DNA from: Candidatus Rifleibacteriota bacterium
GTDB taxonomy: Bacteria > Riflebacteria > Ozemobacteria > Ozemobacterales > Ozemobacteraceae
Reading direction: 5' to 3'
Assembly: GCA_029560455.1 (NCBI GenBank)
Contig: JAKQKW010000226.1
Span: 1-16,738, forward strand
DNA length: 16,738 nt
Below the pieces are notes generated by a model, which worked only from the letters and a program-made list of their open reading frames with translations, was not told the origin of the DNA and made no database searches. The position numbers and the translations under genes were made by a program. Of the stretch, positions 6,738 to 15,141 are shown in pieces. The stretch's first letter is position 1, and each line of letters begins with the position of its first letter.

Positions 6738-6881
6738 TGCTGTATCACCTTTCAAACTTATAATAAAAGAACCCCGCCCAACGACAGTCGCAAATCAGGC
6801 ACCGCTTGTTTCAACGCTTGTTAAAACACATTCTAAGCCATGACAGGCGTGAGAAAAGTCGAGAATTAATGATCTTCTGCT

Positions 6882-8720
6882 TCACCACGGGTACCAACCC
6901 AGACGATAATAGAAAAAATTGCGCAGCGGCAGCATGCGAATGACAGTCTGCCTGAAACTTGGCGTAAAAAGCAGAGTCTTATACTGGTCAAGATTCTGTG
7001 GATTGGCATTCACCTCGCTGAATATTATCAGCAAAGGCTCAACAGCGGCAAGATATCTGCCACCTTCGACCAATGTCTCGACCAGACTGGCCCTGGCACT
7101 GAAGTTTGCCGGTTGTTCTGAGATTACGGTCTGCATATCATTGGCAGCACCGGAATAGTCACCCTGACGGCGACGCGTTTCTGATCTCAGATGCCTGATT
7201 TCAGCATTTTCGTAATAGCCCAGCGATTCAGAGAAGTCTTCTTCAGCACCACGATATTGCTTGAGAAACAGACGCAGATAACCACGGTCGTTGAGAATGT
7301 CTGAGCGACCAACATTGTATTTAACCGCGAGATCGAGATTTTTCCCGGCTTCAACGGGTTTGCCAAGCGCCATGTTAATGCGCCCCAAACCATGATAGCC
7401 ACCATAAAATGTCGGATACTGACGGATTACTTCACTGAATTCAGCTATCGCTTCATCGTAACGTTTGTTAATTTCATAGTGAACCGCCAGCTGATTGCGG
7501 GCAAACCTGTTTTCGGGGTCATTCTGCAGGCAATCTTTAAAAAGCGTTTCTGAATTCTGCCAGACGAAGCTGTGGTTAAAAGAAATGCCCGCCAGTATAA
7601 GAATGCCCACCAGACTTAAATAAAACGCAGGAAGGCCCGTTTGCGGCTTTCTGATATGCATGTCTATAAAGCCAGCCAATGCCAGAAGCACCCCAAAAAG
7701 CGGCAGAAACATAAAATGGTAACCGGCGTATAGCTGGTAACCGACCCTTATCAGCCCTGAAAGGGGAAGAATATGCAAAAAATAGAACAAAACGCCAAAG
7801 GCGCACAGACGGTTTTTCAGACTGATCCAGATGGCAGGTATAAGCACCAGCAAAAGATAAACAGGGCCCGAAGAAAGCATGCCGACAGTAGAAGTATTGA
7901 TCTCGCATACCGCCGACATGTTGAATGGCAGAAAAGTTTTGGCAATATACAGACTCATTCCGTAACTCGCTACCAGATAGTTGTTGATGGCCTGTTCAGA
8001 ATTGATGATCTCGGCTTTGGCGGCCAGAAAAAGTATCGAAAACAACCCGGTCGAGAAGCAGAGAGCCGGGATTTTTTCATAAAACAGCTCTTTTGAGAAC
8101 TTTCTGCCTTTCAGCCAGTCAAGCATCAGCCAGCTTAAGGGCAGAATGAACGCCAGAGCCTTTGACAGGCCTGCCAGAACCAGGCAGACCGTTGCCAGCG
8201 CCAGACTTTTTCGACTTCGGGAGTTCTGGTAATTAACGTATGAATGCAAAGAAGCGAAGTAAAAAAACCCATAAAGCAGGTTGCGCCGCTCAAGAACCCA
8301 GGCAACCGTTTCAACCTGCATCGGGTGGAGTGCCCAGACAGCGGTAATCACCCAGCTGAACAGCGGCCGCTGCGTCATTGCTTTCAGCAGCCAGAAAACC
8401 ATGGTGACGCAGGCCAGGTGCAGTAACAGACTCACCAGGTGCGAAACCGAACTGTTGAAGCCGAAAATATTGTATTCAAGCCAGAAGCTGAGCACGCTCA
8501 GAGGCGTAAACTGATTTGAAGTGAAGGTGGAAAAAATAGCCTTGAAACTCGCAAATGACAGCGGGGCCTTGATCATATCGCTGCCAAGAATATCAATGGT
8601 TTCATCATACAGAACGTATTCAGCAGTGATGACCGAAGCGAAGGTCACAATTACAAGCAACCAGAGGGCGAGCAGCAGGTGCGACTCTCTTGACACAAAA
8701 TAGTCGAAAAAACGTTTCAT
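6882..8720 (-). CDS. TMTC-like GT-C glycosyltransferase with C-terminal TPRs
   Basis: This is the intact paralogue, 612 residues. Residues 1-395 are polytopic membrane sequence. An acidic pair, Asp39-Glu40 (VLYDET), lies in the first outer loop, where GT-C enzymes carry catalytic or metal-binding acids. The family loop HPMQVETVAWVLERRNLLYG is at 132-151. From about 400 to 550 come TPR units (NRFARNQLAVHYEINKRYDE, later YHGLGRINMALGKPVEAGKN), then a conserved tail ending YRLGWYPW. This matches TMTC-type proteins, which are sugar transferases using polyprenyl-phosphate donors. The start ATG overlaps the asparagine synthase stop (ATGA), so it is translationally coupled. The donor may come from the GT2 at the head of the operon (inference). 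The acceptor is unknown. Confidence 0.8.
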   Translation of the reverse strand: MKRFFDYFVSRESHLLLALWLLVIVTFASVITAEYVLYDETIDILGSDMIKAPLSFASFKAIFSTFTSNQFTPLSVLSFWLEYNIFGFNSSVSHLVSLLLHLACVTMVFWLLKAMTQRPLFSWVITAVWALHPMQVETVAWVLERRNLLYGFFYFASLHSYVNYQNSRSRKSLALATVCLVLAGLSKALAFILPLSWLMLDWLKGRKFSKELFYEKIPALCFSTGLFSILFLAAKAEIINSEQAINNYLVASYGMSLYIAKTFLPFNMSAVCEINTSTVGMLSSGPVYLLLVLIPAIWISLKNRLCAFGVLFYFLHILPLSGLIRVGYQLYAGYHFMFLPLFGVLLALAGFIDMHIRKPQTGLPAFYLSLVGILILAGISFNHSFVWQNSETLFKDCLQNDPENRFARNQLAVHYEINKRYDEAIAEFSEVIRQYPTFYGGYHGLGRINMALGKPVEAGKNLDLAVKYNVGRSDILNDRGYLRLFLKQYRGAEEDFSESLGYYENAEIRHLRSETRRRQGDYSGAANDMQTVISEQPANFSARASLVETLVEGGRYLAAVEPLLIIFSEVNANPQNLDQYKTLLFTPSFRQTVIRMLPLRNFFYYRLGWYPW

Positions 8721-10588
8721 TTATGCATCCATTCCTGCTGCCATAAGGCAAACATCAGCAGTGCCCACAACCGGTAACCATTGTCTTTGATACGCCGGCG
8801 ATGATCGTCAAAAAGTCTCATAATAAATTCAGTATCGGGAAAAACCTCTTTAAAGGCTGCGGCATGCATACAGTCTGCAAAAACCTCGGCCAGGGGCCCA
8901 TCAAGCCACACAGACACGGGGCTGCCAAACCCTTCTTTTTTGCGTTTAAGGATTTCTGTGGGTAAAACCGGAGCCAGTTGGCGGCGCAACAGGGTCTTGC
9001 TCTGCAGCAGACTGAACTTGAGCTTTTCGGGTATGGCGAACGCTGCCTCGACCATGCGGTAATCAAGAAACGGTGACCTGACCTCGAGAGTACTGGCCAT
9101 TGCAGCCTGATCAGCCTTGTATAAAATATCGTCAGCCATCCAGCTTTGCAGATCAACGACGGCCTGCTGCTGAAGCACCGGCAAATGGCTGACTGAGGCG
9201 AACATTGAAGCAACTGTGTTCCAGGTTTCATGCCCCGAAATCTGTTCAACTATCTGAGGGCTAAGCAACCGACGCTTCTCGGCCTCGGTAAACAGCAGTC
9301 GCCAGCTAAAATGGCTCTGCTGCGGGGGAAGGTGCGCAAATTCGCAGAACTGGCGCATTTTATAATGCATTGACACCTTGCCGCGATCGGCCGGAATCAG
9401 GCGCAAAAGTCCCGAACCTGCCTGCAATAAATGGTTCCAGAATGGAACCGCCCGGTAACCGGCAAGGGCAAGCAGATCGGCCCGGCGGGTTTCGTAGCCG
9501 GCAAACAATTCATCGCCGCCGTCACCGCTCAAAACAACTTTCATCTGCCTGGCAGCCATGCTGCAAAGCTGAAAATACGGCATTACCGATGTATCTGCAA
9601 AGGGTTGATCGAAAAATTTAACGACCTTCTGCAGAAAGGCGATATCAGGCTCGAAAAAGTAATCTATGTGGTTTTCGAGGCCAAGCTTCCCTGCAAACCG
9701 CGAGGCTTCAAGCGATTCGTCGTATGTCTTTTCTTTAAAACCGATGGTAAATGTCTGCAGATCAGTGTTTTTACGGGCAGCAATTGCCGTAATCGCCGAA
9801 GAATCGATGCCGGCACTCAGAAAAGAACCAACCGGAACATCGCTGATCAATCGATATTCAATGGCCGAGTCGAGCAGTTCGAGAATATCTTGTGAAGGGT
9901 GGCATTGGCCGGTTGCAATTCTTTGGCCAAGGTTCCAGTAGCAGATTTTGTTGATTCCAGATGGTGAAACTTTAAGAAAACAGCCGGATTCAAGCTTTTT
10001 GATGCCGGCAAAAACGGTTGAAGGGCCGGTGATGTAGCCCAGCGAGAGATAATCTGCAACAGCGCGGTTATCGATCGAAACTTTGACTCCAGGGTGCATG
10101 AGAACAGCTTTTGCTTCAGAGGCAAAAACGAACTCATGGCGGTCAGACCAGTAATAAAAAGGTTTTACGCCAAGACGATCTCTGGCGCAGTAGAGGCTGT
10201 TTTCGTGACGGTCGTAAATGGCAAATGCGAACATACCGTTAAGATGCTGCAGACAGGCGGCACCCTGCTGGGCCCAAAGTTCAGCAAGAATCTCAGTATC
10301 AGAGGTCGTTCGCGGCGAAAAATCATGAAGCAACCCCTGCAGTTCACGATAATTGTAGATTTCGCCGTTAAAAACGATGACGAAACGGCCATCAGCGGTT
10401 TTAAAAGGCTGGTCGGCCCTTGAACCAAGATCGAGAATCGACAGGCGCTGGTGCCCAAGCGCCACAGGCCTTTCGACAAAAAAGCCATTGGCTTCATCGC
10501 CTCTGTGCCTGATGCTGGCCGCCATCTGCCTGATGACTGCCAAAGGTTCTTCAACCTGATTGCCAAGAAAGCCGCATATGCCGCACAT
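8717..10588 (-). CDS. Asparagine synthase-type glutamine amidotransferase
   Basis: The 623-residue protein begins MCGICGF with the N-terminal nucleophile Cys2 of class II glutamine amidotransferases. RHRG (27-30), HQRLSILD (46-53), NGEIYN (74-79) and SDTE (96-99) complete the glutaminase site. The ATP pyrophosphatase half has VPVGSFLSAGIDSS (251-264) and SGDGGDELFAGY (354-365). The PP-loop reads SAGIDSS, with Ala where SGGxDSS is commonest. In polysaccharide loci such AsnB relatives amidate sugar acids or other carboxylates using glutamine and ATP, and here an amidation role is more likely than free Asn synthesis because of the neighbours (inference). It starts 6 bases after the radical SAM stop and overlaps the GT-C gene by 4. 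Confidence 0.9.
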   Translation of the reverse strand: MCGICGFLGNQVEEPLAVIRQMAASIRHRGDEANGFFVERPVALGHQRLSILDLGSRADQPFKTADGRFVIVFNGEIYNYRELQGLLHDFSPRTTSDTEILAELWAQQGAACLQHLNGMFAFAIYDRHENSLYCARDRLGVKPFYYWSDRHEFVFASEAKAVLMHPGVKVSIDNRAVADYLSLGYITGPSTVFAGIKKLESGCFLKVSPSGINKICYWNLGQRIATGQCHPSQDILELLDSAIEYRLISDVPVGSFLSAGIDSSAITAIAARKNTDLQTFTIGFKEKTYDESLEASRFAGKLGLENHIDYFFEPDIAFLQKVVKFFDQPFADTSVMPYFQLCSMAARQMKVVLSGDGGDELFAGYETRRADLLALAGYRAVPFWNHLLQAGSGLLRLIPADRGKVSMHYKMRQFCEFAHLPPQQSHFSWRLLFTEAEKRRLLSPQIVEQISGHETWNTVASMFASVSHLPVLQQQAVVDLQSWMADDILYKADQAAMASTLEVRSPFLDYRMVEAAFAIPEKLKFSLLQSKTLLRRQLAPVLPTEILKRKKEGFGSPVSVWLDGPLAEVFADCMHAAAFKEVFPDTEFIMRLFDDHRRRIKDNGYRLWALLMFALWQQEWMHK

Positions 10589-10594
10589 ATTGGC

Positions 10595-12118
10595 TTAACG
10601 CCACCGCTTGAGCATTTTTTGCGCCAGAAAAAACAGCTCGGCTTCGAACAGCATGCCTGAATAGCCTGATTTAAAACGAAACCTGGCGAAGGGCTGATAA
10701 ATTTTTGAGGCAAATTTAATAATCGTATCTTTCAGAGCGCCGCTTTTTAAAAGAAGAGAAGCCTTGTTATCGACAAAATACCCGGTTACCTGCAGCATGC
10801 GGATATATTGTTTAAGCTCAGCCGACAGCCAAGGCGAAGCTATATCCTGCTCGATTTCAGAATTTATCCATTCATCGAGGGTTTCGGGCGATTTATAACC
10901 CATGGTTTTAGCCATTTCACCGAGTACTGACCCCGGAACCACCCTGAAAATATTGGGTTGAAAAATGAAACAACGGGGGTTTTCTTTAATCAGCTGCATT
11001 AACAGACGTGTGGTCTGGTGAATTTCTGATACCGTCTCGGTTGGAGTGCCGACTATCCAGTTGTAGGCAGCTATGAGCTTTGGGTGTCGGGCAAGTTTGC
11101 GGTTGATTTCAATGATATCTTCAACGGTAATACCCTTCTGAAACAGGTCTAGCACACGCTGACAGCCTGATTCAACCCCGACATGCAGCATTTCAGTGCC
11201 TGTCTCGCTGAGCAACTCAAGAAAACTGTCATCCATGCGTTTAATCTCGTCAACTCGCGCGCCTCTGAAGCTCAGCCTGATTTTGATTCCTCTTCTTTTA
11301 AGCTCGGTAACGATGGTGCGAATATGTTCGAGATTAACAAACGAGTCGTCATCGTAAAAATAGATTGTGGTCGCCCCTTGATGCCGTTGCAGATAATCGA
11401 TATGATCTACTGTTTCAGAGGCATCGACCGGAGCCCATTTGGGCGAAAAATCACGATAAAGGGCTGGAGAAATGCAGAAAGCACATCTGTATGGGCAGCC
11501 ATAAGCGCTGTAAACCGGAAAAATCCGTTCATTCGAACCGATCTGACCATAAACTGAGTAATCTTTGATGATTTCGTAAGGCAGTTCGGGGTAGCTTATG
11601 TGTTCAAAACCATGAAATCTTTGATTTAAAAAATGCTGGCCATTAACTTTAAAAGCCAGACCCGGAATGGTCTGCAGATATTCTATGTCACTGGTTCTGC
11701 CATCCATGATTGCTTCGGTCAGCATTGTGGTGGCGGCAATACCGCTGCCGGCAACGGCAAAGTCGATAGCCGGGTCATTCAGACACGACCTGGCATCGAC
11801 GGTAGGCATGGCACCGCCCCAGACGACCGGTATGCTGGCACCCTTTTTAACGAATCTTGAAATTTCAAGGGCGTGGGCGGTCGGAAAACCTGCCATCACA
11901 GTAAACCCTACCCACAAGGGATTTGTGGTCAACAGTTCGCTCAGACGTATGCGCCAGTCTTGCTCAATTACTCTTGTATCAAGAATTTCAACACGAACTC
12001 CAAGCTTTTTTAATGGAGCGGCAACGTAAAGAAGACTCAGGGGCAGATGCTGAGAAAACTCACCCGATAAACCCATTTGTGGCTGAACAAGAACAACTGT
12101 GGGCCTGGTATCATTCAT
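10595..12118 (-). CDS. B12-binding-domain radical SAM protein
   Basis: The 507-residue protein opens with a cobalamin-binding-like domain (about 5-135: VVLVQPQMGL, YVAAPLKKLG, then VVWGGAMPT). A radical SAM core follows with the cluster motif GCPYRCAFC (Cys208, Cys212, Cys215). After it come TIYFYDDDSFVN and LHVGVESGCQRVL, the usual later core strands. The domain order is that of the BchE/MSP-like class, which includes methyltransferases and ring-forming enzymes. I see no DxHxxG lower-ligand motif in the N-terminal domain, so cobalamin would be bound base-on or loosely, if at all. The reaction cannot be read from sequence. Its ATG overlaps the GT2 stop (TAATG), placing it in the glycan operon, where it probably modifies a sugar or acceptor. 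Confidence 0.88.
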   Translation of the reverse strand: MNDTRPTVVLVQPQMGLSGEFSQHLPLSLLYVAAPLKKLGVRVEILDTRVIEQDWRIRLSELLTTNPLWVGFTVMAGFPTAHALEISRFVKKGASIPVVWGGAMPTVDARSCLNDPAIDFAVAGSGIAATTMLTEAIMDGRTSDIEYLQTIPGLAFKVNGQHFLNQRFHGFEHISYPELPYEIIKDYSVYGQIGSNERIFPVYSAYGCPYRCAFCISPALYRDFSPKWAPVDASETVDHIDYLQRHQGATTIYFYDDDSFVNLEHIRTIVTELKRRGIKIRLSFRGARVDEIKRMDDSFLELLSETGTEMLHVGVESGCQRVLDLFQKGITVEDIIEINRKLARHPKLIAAYNWIVGTPTETVSEIHQTTRLLMQLIKENPRCFIFQPNIFRVVPGSVLGEMAKTMGYKSPETLDEWINSEIEQDIASPWLSAELKQYIRMLQVTGYFVDNKASLLLKSGALKDTIIKFASKIYQPFARFRFKSGYSGMLFEAELFFLAQKMLKRWR

Positions 12119-13016
12119 TATTTTGCTCTCGAAAGTGAATCAGTGTAAGATTTCCCCATTATGAAGGCCAGAAAAGAAAAAGCTGTCGTTAAAACACCGA
12201 TGCCCAACGAAAATATAAACCCAAGAAAGGTATCGCGGCCCAGTCTTTCTTTGATTGAAACCAGTGACAGAACTCCGGCAAAGTGTATAAACAGTAAGCC
12301 GGCAAAGCATTTGATCGGCTGATAAATAACTGACATGCTGATAACGAGAAAAAAGGTTTTGATTGAATCGCGAAGATGACGAACCTTTGAAACGCCGGTA
12401 CGATCGCCGTATTCAATTGGAATATACTCGATAAACTGGTGATTGAGGGCGGCAAAAAATGTCAGAGAAGTCGAAAAAGAGAAACCCTTGCTGAAAAGGT
12501 GCCCGCCCTTTTCTACCAGAGATTTTTTGAAAATTCTGATACCACTGTTTGGATCAAGAGAGTCATGATTGCCCAGAAACTTGAGCATCAGCTTCAGAAC
12601 CAGGCGCAGAAAACTCACCACTCTCGACTTTTCATTGATCTTTCTGGCTCCGATAACCATGTCGTAGATATCCATCAGCGGAATCATGCGCCGGAATATT
12701 TCGGGGTCGTAGGTGCTGTCGGCATCAACAATGCCGATGAATGGGTAACGGGCCTTGTTAATGCCCATCAAAAGTGATCGTCCATAACCATAATTTTGCG
12801 GATGCCGCAAAAGCAGGCACTTATCAACGGGAACGTTATCTGCTGTTTTATCAGAAGAACCGTCATCAACGACGATTATCTCAAAAGGCAGCCCCCTTGG
12901 TAAGAAGAGAAAACACCATGGCATTTTTCGATAGTTGCAGCGATGGCATGTTCTTCGTTGAAAGCCGGAACAATTATTGATATTCCATGTTTAAAAATTT
13001 CGCCCGAATTGTTCAT
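12118..13016 (-). pseudogene. Family 2 glycosyltransferase (polyprenyl-phosphate type), frameshifted at G5
   Basis: The true start is ATG 13016 with AGAGGGG just upstream, giving MNNSGEIFKHGISIIVPAFN then EEHAIAATIEKC. This frame stops at 12876, while the rest is read in another frame ending at 12118. Adding one G to the G5 run (plus strand C5, 12892-12896) joins them as SSYQGGLPFEIIVVDDGSSD and gives 299 residues. GT-A motifs are present: VVDDGSSD at 49-56 and the metal-binding DAD at about 98-100. Two membrane helices follow near the C-terminus, as in polyprenyl-phosphate sugar synthases (DPM1/GtrB style). It heads the operon and could load the lipid donor used by the GT-C proteins. The shift may be an assembly error, phase variation or decay. 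Confidence 0.8.
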
Positions 13017-13059
13017 TTGCCCCTCTTATGGTTTTAGCTGAGCGGTTACCTGCCCCTGC

Positions 13060-13088
13060 AAACTAACATACATGCAGAGCCAAGTCAA
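13060..13088 (-). promoter_or_regulatory. Candidate promoter of the glycan operon
   Basis: On the minus strand TTGACT (13083-13088) and TAGTTT (13060-13065) are 17 bp apart, and a TGT extends the -10 upstream. The -10 is imperfect. Transcription would start near 13053 and leave a leader of about 37 bases before the GT2 ATG at 13016. The rest of the 13017-13189 gap shows no gene and no clear terminator. Confidence 0.45.
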
Positions 13089-13189
13089 ACCGTGAAGCAT
13101 GCATTCAGGCCGCACTGGCCGATCATTTCGCAGTCAGTTCCACAGGTTACAAAGTATAAAGCGGTCTACTCGAAACAGAATCTTCGCCT

Positions 13190-13756
13190 TTATTTCTTAA
13201 CCCTGAATTCAAATTCGATTTCATCAAAGCCACCAACCCAGAAACACCAGAGACGCGAACAGAGGTAGGGTGACAAACCGGCAAAAAAGTCAATTACGGC
13301 ACCGGCAACCTGGGCAAAAAAGCATACGGGGCCTGACATGACCGTGCGCTTAAGATAAACCTGGGCAAACCAGCGCAGCCGCATATGAACGAGTTCAAAC
13401 GAAACGCCCTGATAACCGCCCTTGAAAGCAGGGTTAAAATAAAGCGGAAAAGAGACATCAAAGCCACGGTTATGCTGAGCATGGGTAAACCCACGAGAAA
13501 AATGCGGAACACGAATGATTATACGGGCCCCATCGGCAGCAATACGATAAAGCTCGGTCATTACAGCAAATGGGTCATTAAGGTGCTCGAGCAGGTGGTC
13601 AGCCTCAATCTGCACAAACTGGTTGTCAGCAAACGGGTATGGCAGATCATTAAGATTATGACAGAGGTCAGGCCCGGCACCGGCCACAAAATCAACATTG
13701 AGGTAGCCGTCCTTTTTAAATTCCCCGCAACCTAGATTGAGTTTATTTTGGGTCAT
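13190..13756 (-). CDS. Class I SAM-dependent methyltransferase
   Basis: The 188-residue protein begins LNLGCGEFKKDGYLNVD (6-22), which is motif I of class I SAM methyltransferases with the acidic residue of motif II at its end. QIEADHLLEHLNDPFAVMTE then gives the Methyltransf_11-type post-motif with HLLEH. The C-terminal half holds an HFSRGFTHAQHNRGFDVSFP loop and hydrophobic stretches and is short for the family. GGAAG lies upstream of the ATG at 13756. It follows the STAS gene by 58 bases and may be co-transcribed with it. Similar enzymes modify small molecules, lipids or sugars; closeness to the glycan operon hints at sugar methylation, but the substrate cannot be told. Confidence 0.8.
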   Translation of the reverse strand: MTQNKLNLGCGEFKKDGYLNVDFVAGAGPDLCHNLNDLPYPFADNQFVQIEADHLLEHLNDPFAVMTELYRIAADGARIIIRVPHFSRGFTHAQHNRGFDVSFPLYFNPAFKGGYQGVSFELVHMRLRWFAQVYLKRTVMSGPVCFFAQVAGAVIDFFAGLSPYLCSRLWCFWVGGFDEIEFEFRVKK

Positions 13757-13814
13757 ATTACTTCCACAGTCTGCTATGTAATTTTCTCAACTGCTTTAGC
13801 GCCGGCAGTTACGT

Positions 13815-14159
13815 TTAAAGCTGCTCGAGAGCAGCCTTTTCTTCAGCAAAGATGGCTGCCTGATCGGCAATGCCGGTAACCACAAATACTTCCTGATACA
13901 ACGGAGCGACCCCCACCAGTGCCAATCTACATTCAGGGGTGCTGAGTATCTCTTCGCCCAGTTCGAGAATCTGGGTAATACCGGGGCTGTTGATCACTGT
14001 AGTTTTTTCGAGATTGACTATAACCTTGCGAATGCCTTCAGACAAACATTCTCTGACCACCGCCCGCAGAGTCTGCCCCGCAATTTCGTTTAAATAACCA
14101 ATTCCGCGAAGAATAAGGGTATCGCCGACAATTGCTTTTTCGTAAGAAAATTCACTCAT
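13815..14159 (-). CDS. STAS-domain protein (anti-sigma-factor-antagonist-like)
   Basis: I chose ATG 14159 (114 residues, MSEFSYEKAIVGDTLILRGI); a longer frame from 14198 adds an unlikely MVDFFYDNQYARS and overlaps a promoter-like sequence. The fold pattern is STAS: strand IVGDTLILRG, helix GQTLRAVVRECLSEG, strand RKVIVNLEKTTVIN, then SPGITQILELGEE. Ser58 in NSPGI stands where SpoIIAA-like proteins carry the phosphorylated Ser of the D-S-S/T-G motif; Asp is Asn and the second Ser is Pro here. Such proteins switch partners with anti-sigma kinases or report on stress. No kinase or sigma gene is in view. It may share a transcript with the methyltransferase. Confidence 0.82.
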   Translation of the reverse strand: MSEFSYEKAIVGDTLILRGIGYLNEIAGQTLRAVVRECLSEGIRKVIVNLEKTTVINSPGITQILELGEEILSTPECRLALVGVAPLYQEVFVVTGIADQAAIFAEEKAALEQL

Positions 14160-14165
14160 GCTGCG

Positions 14166-14194
14166 AGCATATTGATTGTCATAAAAAAAGTCAA
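14166..14194 (-). promoter_or_regulatory. Candidate promoter of the STAS gene
   Basis: On the minus strand TTGACT (14189-14194) and TATGCT (14166-14171) are exactly 17 bp apart. The -10 ends 6 bases before ATG 14159, and no Shine-Dalgarno sequence is seen there, so the message would be nearly or fully leaderless. If translation instead begins at 14198, this match would lie inside the coding region. Confidence 0.5.
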
Positions 14195-14290
14195 CCATGC
14201 CAGCAGTTAGACAATACTAAAATTCCAATATTAATGCCGGCAATTATGTCATCTGCCGATCTCAATCTTCAATTGCCCGGGCAATAGACA

Positions 14291-14334
14291 CAAAAAAAAC
14301 ACTCCCAGAAGCCATGATCGGCCTCTGAGAGTGT
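14291..14334 (-). terminator. Rho-independent terminator of the solute-binding-protein operon
   Basis: Read on the minus strand, ACACTCTCAGAGGCC (14320-14334) pairs with GGCTTCTGGGAGTGT (14299-14313) around GATCAT and is followed by an 8-base T-run (14292-14299). This is the strongest terminator in the window. It separates the transport operon from the STAS gene. Confidence 0.85.
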
Positions 14335-14340
14335 CTTTCA

Positions 14341-14368
14341 TTTTAACCGGTGTGAGAACCGGCTAAAA
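14341..14368 (-). other. Hairpin between the last gene and its terminator
   Basis: TTTTAACCGGT (14341-14351) pairs with ACCGGCTAAAA (14358-14368), an 11-bp stem with one G-U pair, directly after the stop of the 239-residue binding protein. It may be a second terminator or a 3'-end stabiliser. Confidence 0.45.
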
Positions 14369-14380
14369 ACAGGAACAGAG

Positions 14381-15100
14381 TTACTTGATGTAACTGTCGA
14401 TGATTTCTTTTACGCGGCCAGACTCATTGAGTTCTTTGAGGCCAGCATTAAATTCATCACGTAATGCTGCATCGTTGAAGAGAACTTTATAATCGGTACC
14501 GGGGAAAACTTCGTGATAAACGATTTCGGCAGTGGTATCGATGTCGGTGGTCTGTTTCTTGTAATATTTAAAAATATTGATATCAGAAACGATAGCGTCA
14601 GCGCGGCCTGAATAGAGGGATTTAACCTGAAGAACCTGTTCGCCCTGCTCGGTGTAGTTCGGGTTTTCGGCAACGACTTTTGCATATTCTTCGCCAAGAT
14701 ATTTGTTGGCATTCTGAAAAGCCACGATTACTTTGTCTTTAAGATCCTGAACAGAAGCAATCTGCACATTTTTTGACTTCAGAGAGATCGGGTAATTCTG
14801 ATAGGTGATTACCACGTCAGAATACTGGCCCTTGGCTCCAGAAGCTTCATTGATGGTTACAGCACCGTCATATTTGGGGTAATCATGAATAACTCTGACG
14901 AAAGGAACGTATTCCATCTTCAGGGTATGGCCCTTTTTGGCGAGGGCTTCTTTGATGATGTCATACTCGATGCCTGAGTTTGAGTCTTCAATTATGTAAG
15001 GGGGCAGCGAGAGACCGGCTATAAGAGTTACATCTTTGGCCTGGGCGGTCATTGAAACGGCAAATACCATCAGAACGAAAATTAAAGCGATTTTCTTCAT
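14381..15100 (-). CDS. Periplasmic solute-binding protein, family 3
   Basis: The protein has 239 residues. It carries a signal peptide (MKKIALIFVLMVFAVSMTAQA), then the start of an SBP_bac_3 fold: VTLIAGLSLPPYIIEDSNSG and IEYDIIKEALAKKGHTLKME. It continues through the second lobe (VQDLKDKVIVAFQNANKYLG, SLYSGRADAIVSDINIFKYY) to VFPGTDYKVLFND and a C-terminal helix. Family members bind amino acids or similar small solutes for ABC importers or receptors. No permease or ATPase is in the window, so its partner is elsewhere or it acts alone. AAGGAT lies before the ATG. It is the last gene of a three-gene minus-strand run and is followed by a strong terminator. Confidence 0.85.
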   Translation of the reverse strand: MKKIALIFVLMVFAVSMTAQAKDVTLIAGLSLPPYIIEDSNSGIEYDIIKEALAKKGHTLKMEYVPFVRVIHDYPKYDGAVTINEASGAKGQYSDVVITYQNYPISLKSKNVQIASVQDLKDKVIVAFQNANKYLGEEYAKVVAENPNYTEQGEQVLQVKSLYSGRADAIVSDINIFKYYKKQTTDIDTTAEIVYHEVFPGTDYKVLFNDAALRDEFNAGLKELNESGRVKEIIDSYIK

Positions 15101-15141
15101 TTTTTATCCTTATTTTTCAGTTTGAACTGCTTATTTAAAGT

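Noticed and set aside
10165..10713. A 182-codon minus-strand open frame
   Set aside because: It is an out-of-frame shadow crossing the junction of the radical SAM and amidotransferase genes, both of which have clear motifs.
13817..13839. A terminator at the end of the STAS gene
   Set aside because: The AAAGCTGCT/AGCAGCCTTT inverted repeat is mostly coding, and on the gene's strand it is not followed by a T-run.
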